A stretch of 64,000 nucleotides of DNA from Gadus chalcogrammus (Eukaryota; Chordata; Actinopteri; Gadiformes; Gadidae), in contig NC_079431.1 in assembly GCF_026213295.1 (NCBI RefSeq), positions 10,021,573 to 10,085,572 on the forward strand, given 5' to 3'. Position numbers and translations under genes: made by a program. Under the pieces are notes generated by a model. The model was given only the letters and a program-made list of their open reading frames with translations, did no database searches and had not been told where the DNA came from. Positions 28,919 through 41,640 of the stretch are shown one piece after another. Every line of letters starts with the position of its first letter. Position 1 is the first letter of the stretch.

Positions 28919-31900
28919 ACATGCCATAACAAAGATTTGTGCTTGTTCCTTCTATTTCCATCTATCATGGCGACATTGCTTTGGACGATATCCGAAGGGA
29001 GCTAGAGTTCATACAATATAACTGTTATAACCATCATCCATCTGTGTTTTGGTCAAAATAAATGAGGAAACAAGCGATTGTCTGGCTTGTAGTTCAGCGT
29101 CATAACAGCCTCAAAGCCACAAATACAGATGTGCCTGTGGGTCTGTCAATTCAAATGTATGGCAGCTTCTCTTTCTATTCCCATCACAAAGTTGGGCGAA
29201 GGACAGAGTTTATCCTTTGTGGATAGGTGTGTTGTCGCCCATACCAAAAGGGTATAATGATAGTCAGCCTGGATGTGTGTATGGCAGTGTAAGGCTCATA
29301 GGCTTCAACTGAAATATCACAACCAAGGATACGACTTGGACGATGGATCAGAATATTTCAATATTATAATATTTCAAGGATGATGATGAGTAGGTTGGAT
29401 TCATGTTAATGTGTATTTGTGTGTACAAGCTTTTCCGACTTTTTCCTTTGCTTTTGCCTGTTATATGACGTATGTATGAATGTTTTACGTCTGCAAACTA
29501 GAAAATTCTAAATCCGAGCCAGGGGGAGTATTCACGCACACTGAGAACGACCCTCAATATGTACGTGAAACAGCTCGTTTGCGCTCAAACTTTCCTTCGG
29601 GACTAGTATTACGTCGGATGCAATTATTAACCCTAAAAAGCATGAAATGGGATCATGCCATGAGGAATTTCAGTTTGGGCCTTTAATCTGATTCAACCTT
29701 TTTTAGTATTACTATTTAAACGGGACATTTTGATAGTGTACAGTACAATACAGTAAACCAAAATCGGCTAGCCATTTAAACTAGGAATCGATCAAACGAT
29801 TGCAATATGATCGATCCAATTATTTCTGGTAAGACTTTGCTCAAAGTATGACGCTATATTATGTATTATTAAATAGCCTACATTTAAGTTTCAATCTCAC
29901 CATGCATTACGTGCATGATGCATGATTTCCTAATGTCCGTCTGCATAATTGTAAAGCATTTTTTTTAAATTGCAAGATGAATGCATGAATGTTACAACCC
30001 CTAATGCAGTATGCTAATAACAATATTTTCAGCGCATATGGAGAGCTTCCATATCTTAAATGTTAAGTTTAAGTAATACTGAAAAGTAGTGACTATGGAA
30101 ATCTCCAAATTGAGAAGCTTTTAGTATATTTCCATTTTAAAGAGCCGCAAGCAAATGTATACATTTCAATACGCTGTATTGAATGACGCTCTTTTTCTAC
30201 ACTGAATTTAAGACATTACAGCCTTACTGCTTAAGTGCAATAATGTGAAAGCTTCACACAGACCTATGAAGTGTCTTTCATGGTACAAAAGTACAATCTC
30301 CGAAGTATTGTGTGCTTTTTGAGGTTAAATATACCACATATTGCATGGTTTAATGTACAACAAAAAAAGATGGAAACTCAAAGTGCTGAAGACTCTAGTG
30401 GGTTTCCCATAGGCTATCGTTCACCATTACATAACATTGCTAAGACGTAGTTTGTTTGGATGCTGGGATGAAAATTGCATGTTCCCCATCCATTCTCATA
30501 CTGGGAAATTCCGCTATGCTTCTCCCATGTTGGTAGCTCAAATTCTGTCCATACCCGGCCTCTCCCTGACCCCAAATTCTAATAAAAGTTTAAATCGTTT
30601 TTTTTGGTCAGGGGGGAAGAGGGGAATGAGGGGTTCTGTGTATATGGTTGTAGCAGTATATTGCACTTATATTATCCCGGCTCTAAAAAATAAAAGGTTT
30701 GGCTGAAACCTCTCAGATGGGGAAAAACCTACAAGATTGTTTTTTTTCCAGCTTTAGAAAGATCCATATGAAGGATGGAGCTAGGATTCTGTTTTCTACA
30801 AAAGGCATTGTTGTAACATTTGGATGTCCATCCATTAACCAAATTGTTTGGCATGTGTGTGCATATACGTTTATTATTTTTTTGGTCTTAGCCAAGCAGA
30901 TGATTTCAAAACATCATCGATATGAAAGCGATAACTCCTAAATTCTTGGTCTTTGAATGGACAATGGGGACAGTTGCTGATTGATATGCTGCAGAAGAGA
31001 ACAATCAGAAGGCATCTATGGTGCTGAGGTAATGCCTTTGAGCATGCACAGTGATATGTAAAACAAAAAAACTCAAATTGATATTGATTAAAATGTTAAG
31101 TAACTTTCACCGCTTTGCCTCAGTCATTATTTATCACTGACTTTAACGCTGATGTAGAGCAGAAGAAGAAAGTTATCCGAATTTAAAATGCACTTAAAGG
31201 AAAGGAGAATAAACCCTGGTCCCCTGTAAGGGATTTAGTATTTTCTTCCCTCTGAGATCATGTCTATTGAAGGGCGTGTTAGCATGATCTAAGTGGCTGT
31301 GATGGTCCAAGATGCGGCAGGGGACATGAGATGAGCCGTGGTTTGAACGTGCTTTCTTTAATCCCCAGAGGCTGATGTGGTATCATTTGTAGTGCAGAGA
31401 AGGTCTCGAACATGCTTTCGCTTCATCTTGCGTTGATCAATAATGTTATTTATTAGTAGGAGCAATCCATTAGCCATTGTGACTTTGACACGAGCCAGTG
31501 GTGAATGGAAAGAGTTGCAGGGGGTTTTGATTCAGATCGGCTCTGATGAGATGCTGCTGGCAATCGGCCAAACTGACATTCTAATCAGAATGTCAATATC
31601 AAAAAAGGTACACGAAAGAGTCCAATCTTATTTTGATATGCCTCTTTTAATATCCTACTCTGTCATGCGTAGATATAAATCTTGTAATCTACCAATTTTT
31701 ACTTTCTTGAAATATAATGCTTTGACTCAGCTCCTTTAGGTCTTTGACAAGTCTTACATCCACCCCCTGCCGGCATTTAGTGTCAGTGACGCAGTCATAC
31801 ATGCTTATGTCATATTACATAAGAACTGTTTATCTCATGGGAAGTTAAGCTTCCTTATACACATATAAGTGCAGGATATATACATTGGCAAAATTATGAC

Positions 31901-33605
31901 TCCGATATCCAGTATAAATAAGAGAATCAAACAAAGCATCAATTACCAATGATATGTTTTAAACATAACCAACCAAGGCATTGTAATCCACAGCAGTCAC
32001 AGCGGAGTTGAAAAATAAGTCTCTTTATTGGTTTCTTTACTTCCCAAGTCCATGGACCAAATGAGACAAACCTGCCTTGACCCTCTGTGTGATGCAGGGT
32101 GAGGCGAAATGACGCCATCACAATCGCTGACCTGAACCAAACACCTCTAAGGGGAGGGGAGTGGGGATGGCTGGGTGGCGGCAGAATGCAATGTGACACC
32201 CCAGTACGGGTTTATCCCTGACATCAAAACAACCAGGCCTGCTCTCTGGAGCGGCCTGGTTCTGATGCCACGGTCGACGCTCTTCATAGTGGAGAAAGCC
32301 TTTTATCAGTCACTCAGACTGCCTCTTCGTCACAGGGAGGGCATTTTGCCGTGGCTCTCCAAAAAACCACTCTGTGTTCCCACAACAACAACTAGCAGCG
32401 CTGCGGTTGATGTGCCGCCTGCCGGTCCCTGCCTTTCTGAAAGCCGGGGCCGGCCGTGAGGACACACCGACGGCTTAACCACACCGGCTCAACGATCAGG
32501 CGTGTCCGGCCCCTTCTTTTTTCCCTTTGTTCTTCTTCTCCGTGCTGTGGACAGTGTCCTAAAGTGGTCTTGGAAATAAAAAAAGACCTTCAGTCTTTCA
32601 GTTCTTTAGCATTTTTACGGCAGACATTCTAGGAGCTTTTTTTTCCATTTTGAATTGATCTAGATCGGAAATCTCTGCGGTTTACATGAAAGGCGCTACA
32701 CACTCACAACTGTCCCAGCATATTTACAGAAGAGCCCCGCTTGGTATGCACAGGTGCATAAAGGTTTCAGGTTTGCATCCATGCAATCCATGGTTTGCAC
32801 ATTCTTTGAAAACAGCTAGCGACACCGGGGTAACATTGTACACTGCTTTGGATAATTTTTCGAATCATGTAGGCCTACTTGGATTTGTACAATTGTAAAT
32901 AAAAACGGGACATAAGGCACAGCATTTGTTCGGATACCTTTACTAGTGGAAGAAAGGTGGTGCAATACACACCACCTTACTTCATATTGGTGGACGACTA
33001 GCGGTTAGTTAAGCGCGGGACTTGACAATGCTTCTGCAAGATTCTGTCTGCAGGAGAACCATGGCTTGAATATTGCGTACCCTACCACAGGAGGTGGTCT
33101 GACAACCGACTACTTCTGTCGTACAACTACTGCCTCCTGTTGATGGAGGAAACATCTCTTTGCAACGCAATCGCACAAACATATTCAAATCTCCATTTGA
33201 ACAGAGATTCAAAACGCAAATTTGTAAACATGGGCCAAAAAATACCAGACAGCTAATTTGCTGCTCTTAATTGTTTAAGTTTAGCTAAAACGGAGCAGAG
33301 TTGAGGAAAGCATGGACATTGGGTTTGAAGCCACGAGTAATATCTAATTGGGGACAATAGGGCTCAACCATAGTGATGAATTTCACATTTCCTCTACTTT
33401 CAGGGTCAGTAATTATGTCATTATAAGATAATCCGGCTCAGACCATCTCTCACTATTGGAATGGATGATGAGAATGGCGGTATTACTGTTATTATGAGCC
33501 TACAGACGACAACAGTGTTAATGGGAATGTGCCTCTTGTTAAACTGAAAAAAACTAAACAAATTCTTCTGACCACATTGTAATTGTCTATTTTAAAGATG
33601 TATAC
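28919..33605. other. No gene recognised
   Basis: Mostly unique AT-rich DNA. A GC-richer stretch at about 32150-32510 holds a 94-residue frame (32175-32459) without recognisable domain. A small perfect hairpin, AAGGTGGTG with CACCACCTT, sits at about 32954-32978. The 89-residue frame at 30437-30706 also lacks recognisable features. Confidence 0.55.
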
Positions 33606-33659
33606 TACGTAAATAATCCATGGATGTATATCCATGAGTTATTTACGTAACTCATGGAT
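33606..33659. repeat. Two overlapping, mutually exclusive hairpins
   Basis: TACGTAAATAA (33606-33616) pairs with TTATTTACGTA (33639-33649) and encloses CATGGAT/ATCCATG as an inner stem. Alternatively ATCCATGAGTTA (33630-33641) pairs perfectly with TAACTCATGGAT (33648-33659) across a 6-nt loop. Both cannot form at once. It may be the remnant of a small palindromic element. Confidence 0.7.
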
Positions 33660-34942
33660 GTAATTATGGGTTGCCTTGTATTGAAACGTAAATGAATTTT
33701 GTTTATTGAATGATTACCAGGGGCTGAGTGGTGTCCTGGCTCATTATTGGAAATTTATAAAAAGGCTTGCTCCCAGAAAGTTTTCAAAGGTGAGAATCAA
33801 TGGCACTCTAGCTAAAAAGTTATGTGTGATATAAAAAAAATCCCTGCTTCTGTAAAACTAAAGAATATATGATTACCCTTGAAGCAAGTCATCTGCAGCA
33901 GGGATCTGCACCTTGCGGTCATTCTTGTTCTCTCTTGTTCTTTCTCGTGTTTTTTCTCTCTCCCCCTCAATGCCTCTCTGGCCTCCACTGGGAGGATTTA
34001 GGTGTGTGACAAATCAATTGAGGGAGTGAGAAAGATATGAGTTTTATATCCAGGATTTGACATCTGGGCCTTTCTACTTCTGTCAAATAGTTGACGACTG
34101 TTTGACTGTTTTCGATATCAGTTAACTCTGGATTAGTTGACGCTTGTCTTCTTTCAGAGACTTAAACTCCCTAGACTGTTATTTATTTCAAGCTGATTCG
34201 CAGACTTTCCCTGGCTTCATGCAAGGGGTGTGATTCATACGACAGTCTGGAACCACTATAGCGAGAACCAAAAAAAAATTTACTCTCTCCCCCGCGCCCT
34301 GTGAAGCATACAAAGCATGTTTCAAGATATATCATATGTGCTGGGGAATTGAACCAATATGCTAATAATTTGGACTGAATGCAAACAAATCTCTCGAAAC
34401 TGGATGGGCTTGATTTCCTGATGAGTGAGTTAGTTAGGGAGAGCCAAGAACAATCCAGCTGTTCAAAACATCACTCATTATTGGAATATTATGAGGATGC
34501 AAGATAGTTTTTTCTATGGTGCCAATTAAAAATGTAAATAATGGTTTAATTGGTTAAAACTCTGGTTCTATTAGAATACCGCTTTAAAAAGGCAAAGCTA
34601 CAAAATCACCAGTAAGTGCTGTTTGGACGAAATTAGTCTTTTGGATCCACTTTGCTCAGAGTTTGCCTCGGTTACCGCAGAGCTCAGAGTGCCACCAAAT
34701 TAAGTGTTTGTGCCACCAGTAGAACCCGTTAGCCTTGAGCCCTTTTATCAGTAAGATTGTGTAAAAATATCAGTCAGGACATTTTCGTAAAATATTGTGA
34801 AGGTTATTACCTCAGCTGGCTGCTTCCCAACCAAATGCAACGGCAGACAGCTATATTCACCAATGTTTTCCATCAAATGGTTTTTCACTTGTAAACCGAT
34901 ACTCAACAATGAGATAGGTGTTTGCATATTGTGTAAACCCAA
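33660..34942. other. No gene recognised
   Basis: Unique AT-rich sequence with a CT-rich patch near 33930-33970. No element or gene signature was seen. Confidence 0.6.
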
Positions 34943-35064
34943 TGGCCCAATCCCAAGGTGAGCCCTGAGGACTAAGGACTCACAGACTTAATTGATCTCA
35001 GGTGCTGAGTGAGTGAGTGTGTGAGGCCACATGGGCTCTGATAGGTATATATTGGATTGGGACA
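34943..35064. mobile_element. Short MITE-like unit with CCCAATCC termini
   Basis: The left end TGGCCCAATCCCAA (34943-34956) is inverted at the right by TTGGATTGGGACA (35052-35064), with a body of about 120 bp carrying GAGTGAGTGAGTGTGTGAGG. The same terminal motif occurs once more as TTGGGATTGGGACA at 35861-35874, so the true element may instead span to 35874 with other DNA nested inside. No convincing target duplication was found for either reading. Confidence 0.45.
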
Positions 35065-35431
35065 GCACTTCATGAGAGCACATGTTACCATGGAAATGTT
35101 TAATGACAAAGATGTTGCTGTCAATTGCTGGTTTGTGAATTCTAATTTTCAGTTTTTTTTTGTTTTATTGTAAATGCAATGAAAACAATCGGCTACAGCA
35201 ATTTATTGATATTAAAAAATATATTTTTTACTTTTGAGTACTTCGCATATATGTATACGTATAAAGGATGTATTGAATAATTTAGGTGATTATTGGCCCA
35301 CACGTACTAATCATGAGTCAGAACGGGCTACATTTGGCTGAATTATAAAAGGTATAATTAGTAATGTATATCTTGTTTTTATATATCAATATATGTCTTG
35401 TTTTTTAAACGATTTATGATGACTATATGCT

Positions 35432-35503
35432 CTGTAAGGTGACCTTGGGTGTCTTGAAAGGCGCCTCTAAATTAAATGTATTATTATCATTATTATTATT
35501 ACT
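35432..35503 (+). mobile_element. L2-like LINE (or SINE) 3' end with (ATT)n tail
   Basis: GACCTTGGGTGTCTTGAAAG followed by GCGCCTCTAAATTAAATGTA and an ATT-rich microsatellite tail is the standard 3' end of teleost L2-like retroelements. Only the last 70 bp or so are recognisable, so the copy is 5' truncated or is the tail of a partner SINE. Confidence 0.65.
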
Positions 35504-35504
35504 A

Positions 35505-35885
35505 TGAAGTGCCGTTTGGGAGCCAAAAGAGCCGGCTCTTGTTGGTGAGCTGATCCAAATGATCCGGCTCACTAAAAAAAGGTAGAAATTCTCATCTGGT
35601 CATGCATTGACTGTAGCCTCGTCTTGTTGTTTACCTTCCTAATTTCCAGATTTTCCTATGGTCTCCGTGCTAAACGTCACAACGCTTTGAACTGTGGGTA
35701 ATTCCTTTAGGTGAAGTCTGCACTGATGCGGACGAAAAGGGCCCGGTAAGTGTGGACTCAAACCCTCACGCCCTTTGGAATTCGACATTGGGACAGCCCT
35801 AAAGCCTTAATAATTTTGCGAGAACGCGCAGCAAAGTCTGTGTGTCCGTGAGTCCGGACATTGGGATTGGGACAATATGTTTTCA
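35505..35885. mobile_element. Probable DNA-element remnants
   Basis: At 35510-35575 GCCGTTTGGGAGCC, AGAGCCGGCTC and GATCCGGCTCAC resemble fish hAT-type repeat ends. At 35861-35874 TTGGGATTGGGACA matches the termini seen at 34943 and 35052. A further ACATTGGGACAGCCCT lies near 35786. These are fragments; boundaries and family are not resolved. Confidence 0.4.
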
Positions 35886-38800
35886 AATAGTGGATCCAAG
35901 AAAAGATGGTTAGACAGCGTATCTGAATCACTGTCATAAAACCAAGCCAGAGATAGTCAGCTTGCCTATGATAAGCCAAGTGATGTTTTGACTTGAATAT
36001 CGGTTGCACTGAACGAAGAGTTGGAGAGGTTGTTACATGTGGAGCAATCAAGATGCATGTGAATGCCGGGATTGGTTGCAATCTACTTTGTATCTTGTAA
36101 ACAGACACCAGGTAAGCCTATGAACATCTGGCTACAAGATACCCAGCCTTAGAATGGCCAAATGTTCTCTGTGGAACTGGAGAAGAGATACTTTTTCCAA
36201 GACAGTGGTGGACTGTTACACAGTGTTATCGTCATACAGCTTCAAACAGCGCTGACGAGTTCTTTGGAATGTTTCTAAAAAACGAAAAACATACTTTGTT
36301 GTACAGAACCGAACAACTACTTCCTAAATTGGTGCAACTCATTGTTTCATCTTTCAATTTAAACGTAATCAAAAAAACAAAACAATCCTACCTTATTTTA
36401 CCAGACATCCCCTTACTGTTGTAAATTAATTTTGGTTTCTAACTATTTATGTTCATTAAATTGTGTGTTATTTTTTAAAGTTGTTCAACAACTAAAACTA
36501 AATTCCAGAATTGAGCTCCATGTACCTATTGCTTTTAACAAATACCAGGCCCACAGGGAAAGAGCTGCTTCCCTCTTATAAGACAATCCAACAAGAGTCC
36601 TAGTGGGTGTCTTATGGGAGGTAGAGAGAAAATGACTTTCCTTTATGGTGCGGCGTTTCTCATCGATTACTCAGCAGATGGATCAACATGGTCTGCGTGC
36701 TCTGAAAAATGCTCAAAAATGGAGACCATTCAGTGTAGCTAATGGAGGTGTTGATCATTGTCAGCTTAATGACACTCTCCAAGCAGACTTTGCACACACA
36801 AATGGAGGCTTTCAATGTTTTTGGCCTTACCCTATGGAGATAGTATTTGTGGACAACCGCTGAGTCATACTCTTCCATTTTTAAGCCCACTTATCCATAA
36901 AACTGTGGTTGTATGTGTTTTTTTTTTTGGGGTTTGTTGAGTACAAACTAAAACAAAAGTTTTGGATGTGACTGTAATGATTAAGCTCATTAATCTCGTC
37001 CTAATTAGGGAGAATCGATCTCGCACCACACTGTGTTTGGAATGAATTGACAAACCCAAACTGTGGCACTTTCTCATCATTTGGATTTAAACTGTTTGCA
37101 AAAAAGGCTAGTAGCCTTAGGAGGACACCTGCAGATCTCCAAATTACAACATCAGTCTGTTTGTTTATTAATCAATCTGCACACCACAAGCGGTAAAACA
37201 CCTCACAGGCTTTGAGCCTGGTTCGTAAATAAAACCATTGATTTCTCTCCCCAATTATTCTGGACAGGTTGCTGATGTGCAGGGTAGCAGGAGTCTGAGT
37301 CATCCCAGATTACTACCCAAGATGCCGAGGGGCGGGTGCGGATATTAATTTGGGATCTCCGTCCACCAAAGGGTAACACTCATCCACTCACAGTCAGCTA
37401 CATGTAGGCTCTCCAATTACCCATCGTTTGGAGCTCGGACTAAATCAGACAAGCAGAGCAGCAAATATTTGGCAGGCCTACAAACTACAGGGAGATTCAT
37501 CCAGGGGGCAGGAATCGAAGCCTGGCTTCGGTATAGTAAAATGAACAAACCACTTTGCCAGCATGCCATTAAATAAATACAAGGACAATTAGCTGTCACC
37601 ATTAGCTCGCCAAATCAGCAAAAAAAGTTAGTGCCGCCTAGAATGTAGCCAATCAGCATTTAATCAACTACGGCAGAGCTGTAAGGAATGTAAGACCAGG
37701 AATGACATGAGAAGCCCTATCAACGATGGCTTATATTCGTTCAGTTGAAGTATCTGTGATTATTCGAACAAAAAACCAGAGAGGTGCAGCAGGAAGAGTG
37801 ACATAGTGAGCAAAACGCACACAAAACTAAACAAACCTCACTGGTTGACAGGTGAGCCGTTTAAAAGGCGCTAGATTTTGAAGGGGGTAGGGAGAAAAAA
37901 ACGTGCAAGATTGAGATGGCACCGCGCTATTTCTGACATCACTTATCATGGGGAAAGTGTATGTGGAAAAATGGGGGAACACATTTCTTCTGGGTCTGTG
38001 CATCAATGTGTTTGTGCTATAAATATACATATTTATAGATATAAATAAATATATATATAATAATGAGATACTATCTTCTCTATATCTAGTCTAAATCTGA
38101 GATACCCAGCCATGCTTTCTAACCGGCTATGCTGTTGTTATGACTGAAAAAATAAAAAAAATAAGCTCCCAGCAATGATAGACAGCCTGATTAAATGACT
38201 GAGTGATTTCCAGCCAAAAAAGTCCCGTAGGCCATATGTTGATACCTATTGCGGAGCAAAAACAACAATATTTGGCATTCAAATACCAGTCCCTGTGGCT
38301 CTGCAAAGAAAAGACCCCCTTTCAGTCTAATTTACAGTCTCCTCTTGTATGTCGGCCTAGCTTGAGGGAGTCAGACTAATTATGTCTGAAAATGATTCGT
38401 AGGAAACTGTATGTATTATTGCTCCCAAACAGAGAGCAGCAGGCGGATATTAGGTGGTAACAGCAGTGTGTCCAGCTGTCCGCACACACACATATCTCTG
38501 CTGCAAATATCATTTCAATGCAAATGGGGGATGGCCTGGGGAGGGGTAGAGCTGTGACTGTGAAACATTATGTGGATGGCAGGGGATAGGATAGAAAGGA
38601 CAATCTCAAAGCATCACCAGAGAGTTGGGCATCCCTTCTTTGCTGAGAGGGGAAATGGACGCAGAGTCATTCACTCTCAGTATAGTTTTAAAGCGGGAAA
38701 AAGAAAGTATTGATTTGAAGTGCTGTAAATCAAAATCAATCTCCTATTATACTTTTGTCAGAGTGGGGAAAAAGTTATACATAACTTATATTTTTCACAT

Positions 38801-40160
38801 GTTTGCAAAAAAACATAAAAAGGAATCCATTTTTCCGCTCACTTTCAGACTCAAGAGAGTAATGCTTCGAACCTGTGTGTGAAACTGCAGCCTGCAACAT
38901 CCAAAGGAATTGAACCATTGAAGTTATTCTTTCAAATCATAGTGATGGAGATCGCACATCCAGGATGAGGTCAGTGGTCCAGCTTTTTCACATCGATGGT
39001 GCAGACTGCAATGTTGCAGGCTATTCTTTTTTACAAAACAACCGTATAAAGAAGTGCGCTCTGTGCTGGAAATTCTTTGAACAGTATTGACAACGTAACT
39101 AAAAATATACTCAGTTAACTCTGGGTTAAAATAGTATGAAAGAAAAGTTGTCTCTGCTTAGAGAAGCCACTCAACACAACATGCATACGAAGGTTGGAGC
39201 CCTGAGCATTGGGCGACCCACAGTATTATAGCAGGTAAATCCTTCTCGGGGCGCAGCTGCTGATAAGGCTGGCCCTACTCCCCTCGGCCATCCCAAGATG
39301 TAGGTCATGGTATAGCTATAAAAGTGCAGAGGCTATTTACGTTTCCCCCCTCTCAAAAGGCTGGTGTAAGTGTTCACCATACATAGTAACTCAGAGCTCA
39401 CCTTGTCTGAGTATCTGGAGAAAATCATGTCTGAAGGAAATTTACATCACATCAGCTCGTATTAGTGAAACACTGAATGTTGCGGTTCCCCTTAACAATG
39501 CGACGTTCTAAAGTATGGAGGCGCAGCGTTCTCCTTTTGCGCAGAGGGACGGCGCATACTCGAGATGGAGGCGATCCACTCCACAGAAGAAGAAAAATGC
39601 GTCAGTCCCCTTAACTCTCGCTTCGTAATTGACGTAAATAATGCTTGTGACACGGAGCAGTGTGTAGCACAACGGCTTGCATGGCAAGGAAAACGGTGCT
39701 TGTTATCAGGCATCTCAGCCCCCTGCTAGCACTACATTCACTTTCCCTCACAAAGCCATTTGATACGACTTCTATCACAATCTCCCCCCCCCCCCCAATC
39801 CAACCACACCTGTCTCCTCGAAGAACGGGGTCGAGAGGAGGGGTGCCAGTCGGGAGGTTCATCAGCTGTGATCAAAGCCAGCCCCAGCACCAGTCCTCCC
39901 CTCCGTCACTCTCCACTCTCATTCTTAATCTGCCCGCCCCTTCTCTTTCCCTCTCCTCTGGAGTCAATCTCAAAGATTTCCTCTGCCCCCCCCCCCTCCC
40001 CCCTACACACCCCTGTTAAAGATTCCCCACGCCTGATCCCTCGCTTTGTTTGGTCTTAAGAAGGGCAAACCTCAGGGGGGGACAGGAGCACCAGACTGGG
40101 GAGGAGGAGGCGGACTCATTTAGAAAACACAATCAGCCCAAAGTGCCTCGGACACTTCAC
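35886..40160. other. No gene recognised
   Basis: Unique DNA. An AT-rich tract lies at about 38018-38065. C runs occur at 39784-39796 and 39986-40003 within a pyrimidine-rich stretch. The segments 37210-37370 and 38360-38480 have balanced composition without simple repeats and could be conserved non-coding DNA, but this is unverified. The frames at 39660-40059 are in C-rich sequence and show only Pro/Ser bias. Confidence 0.5.
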
Positions 40161-40300
40161 CTTCCCCGGTCGCTCTTTCTCTCTCGGTAAATGTATATCT
40201 CTCCGTCTCTATTTATCTTTCTTTGTATCTCTCTCTCTCTATTCATACTGTTTCTCTATTTATGTCTCTCTATTTCACCCTCTCTTGCCCCTCTCGCCGT
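40160..40300. repeat. CT-rich low-complexity tract
   Basis: Imperfect CTCT/TATTTCTC repeats across about 140 bp (CTCTCTCGG, ATCTCTCTCTCTC, TTTCTCTATTTATGTC). A degenerate pyrimidine-rich microsatellite. Confidence 0.8.
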
Positions 40301-40930
40301 GTTGCTCTGGATAGGTCTACAGTACTGTTCTATACGGTGACGCCTTTTAAGGTAAGATAAGGTAAATGAATTCCATTTGGATTAGAAATAAATGCATTCA
40401 GATTTTGTCATTCAAGACAGATTAACGCTGGGGGAAGGGCAGGTTGAACAACATTCTTCTCTCCTGTTGAAGATTGCCTTATTTTCGGTCATTTTGTTTT
40501 CTCTTTACCTTTTGCAGCGATTCCTAATTTTCAGAGCATGGCTGGCCGAGCTGCTAGCTGAGCTGCTCAATCATGAGAAGTTTTCAATAGCGCCCTGTGA
40601 ATTATTAAAGCTTATAGGTGCCTTGAATGGTTTTACATGCAGTTGAGAAAGGGTACATATCATTATTTCATTATGTTCTATCAAGGGCTGAGACACTACA
40701 GTGTCACACATAGAACAATAGTGTGCAGTGCAAAATGGCACACAAGATTCCATCATCGATGCTGACACCATTGCCAACTATGACCCTGTAACATGCATGA
40801 AGGTACAAAGGCTAGTGTCTAGCAAACCTATTTTCTCTCATGGGGTCATAGAAACCTACATTATATAACACTAGCTCTGTCCTTAAAAATGCCAACATGT
40901 TTATTAGTCATATTTTGAATACATTATAAT
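40301..40930. other. No gene recognised
   Basis: About 630 bp of unique AT-rich sequence. The overlapping frames on both strands (40392-40777) show no family motif. Confidence 0.6.
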
Positions 40931-40934
40931 ATTT

Positions 40935-41005
40935 ATAGTACTACATCTATTACTACTAGTACTCATTATACTACTGCATCTATTACTACTACTATTCCTA
41001 CTTAA
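40935..41005. repeat. TAC/ACT-rich duplicated tract
   Basis: The motif CATCTATTACTACTA occurs twice with a spacing of about 35 bp inside a TAC/ACT trinucleotide-rich stretch. A small imperfect tandem duplication. Confidence 0.7.
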
Positions 41006-41389
41006 TTTAAATTAGAGGAGACTTGAGTTGCAAAGGAATGATGTATTGCTACATTTGTCATTCAGACTCCCAACCCTGTACAATTATAACAATATGCAGA
41101 TGTTATATAATCAAAGCAGAGGATATTTAATAAATCAGGGAGTTCTGAAGCTGGGGGGGAGGAAACTGGGAGAGCTGGATGACCTTGCGTGATGGGTGAG
41201 GAGTACGGAAGATTTGAAATCCCTTAAAGGGCAAGTAGCAGCCTTGACCAAATCTTTGCTGTATCTTCATTTATACAGCACATGTGAATAGACTGGAGCG
41301 AAAGGTGTCAAAGTGCAGTAAAAATCTTTTTATTTGTAATACTATACGTTTCATATTTCAGGATTATATATATTTATGCATATTTACAG

Positions 41390-41485
41390 ACACACACACA
41401 GACACAAAGGCAAACAGACACACACACATACAAAGAAATGCACACACACACATATATACAAAGAAACACACACACATATACAAAG

Positions 41486-41566
<81 letters not shown>

Positions 41567-41640
41567 CAACGAAGAACAGACATACACACATATATACAAA
41601 GAAACACACGCACATACACACATATACAAAGAAACACAGG
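41390..41640. repeat. Compound (AC)n minisatellite with interrupting unit
   Basis: The AC array is broken by a recurrent block TATACAAAGAAA (or TATATACAAAGAAA): about six copies, near 41431, 41458, 41480, 41567 (degenerate), 41596 and 41627. Between the third and fourth blocks one AC tract has expanded to about 74 bp (41488-41561). The long Thr-His and Val-Cys frames across it are artefacts. Confidence 0.92.

Noticed and set aside
32175..32459. 94-residue frame in GC-richer sequence, considered as an exon
   Set aside because: No protein family resemblance and no supported splice sites; GC-rich sequence lengthens chance frames.
39660..40059. Overlapping Pro/Ser-rich frames
   Set aside because: They reflect C-rich low-complexity tracts (39784-39796 and 39986-40003).
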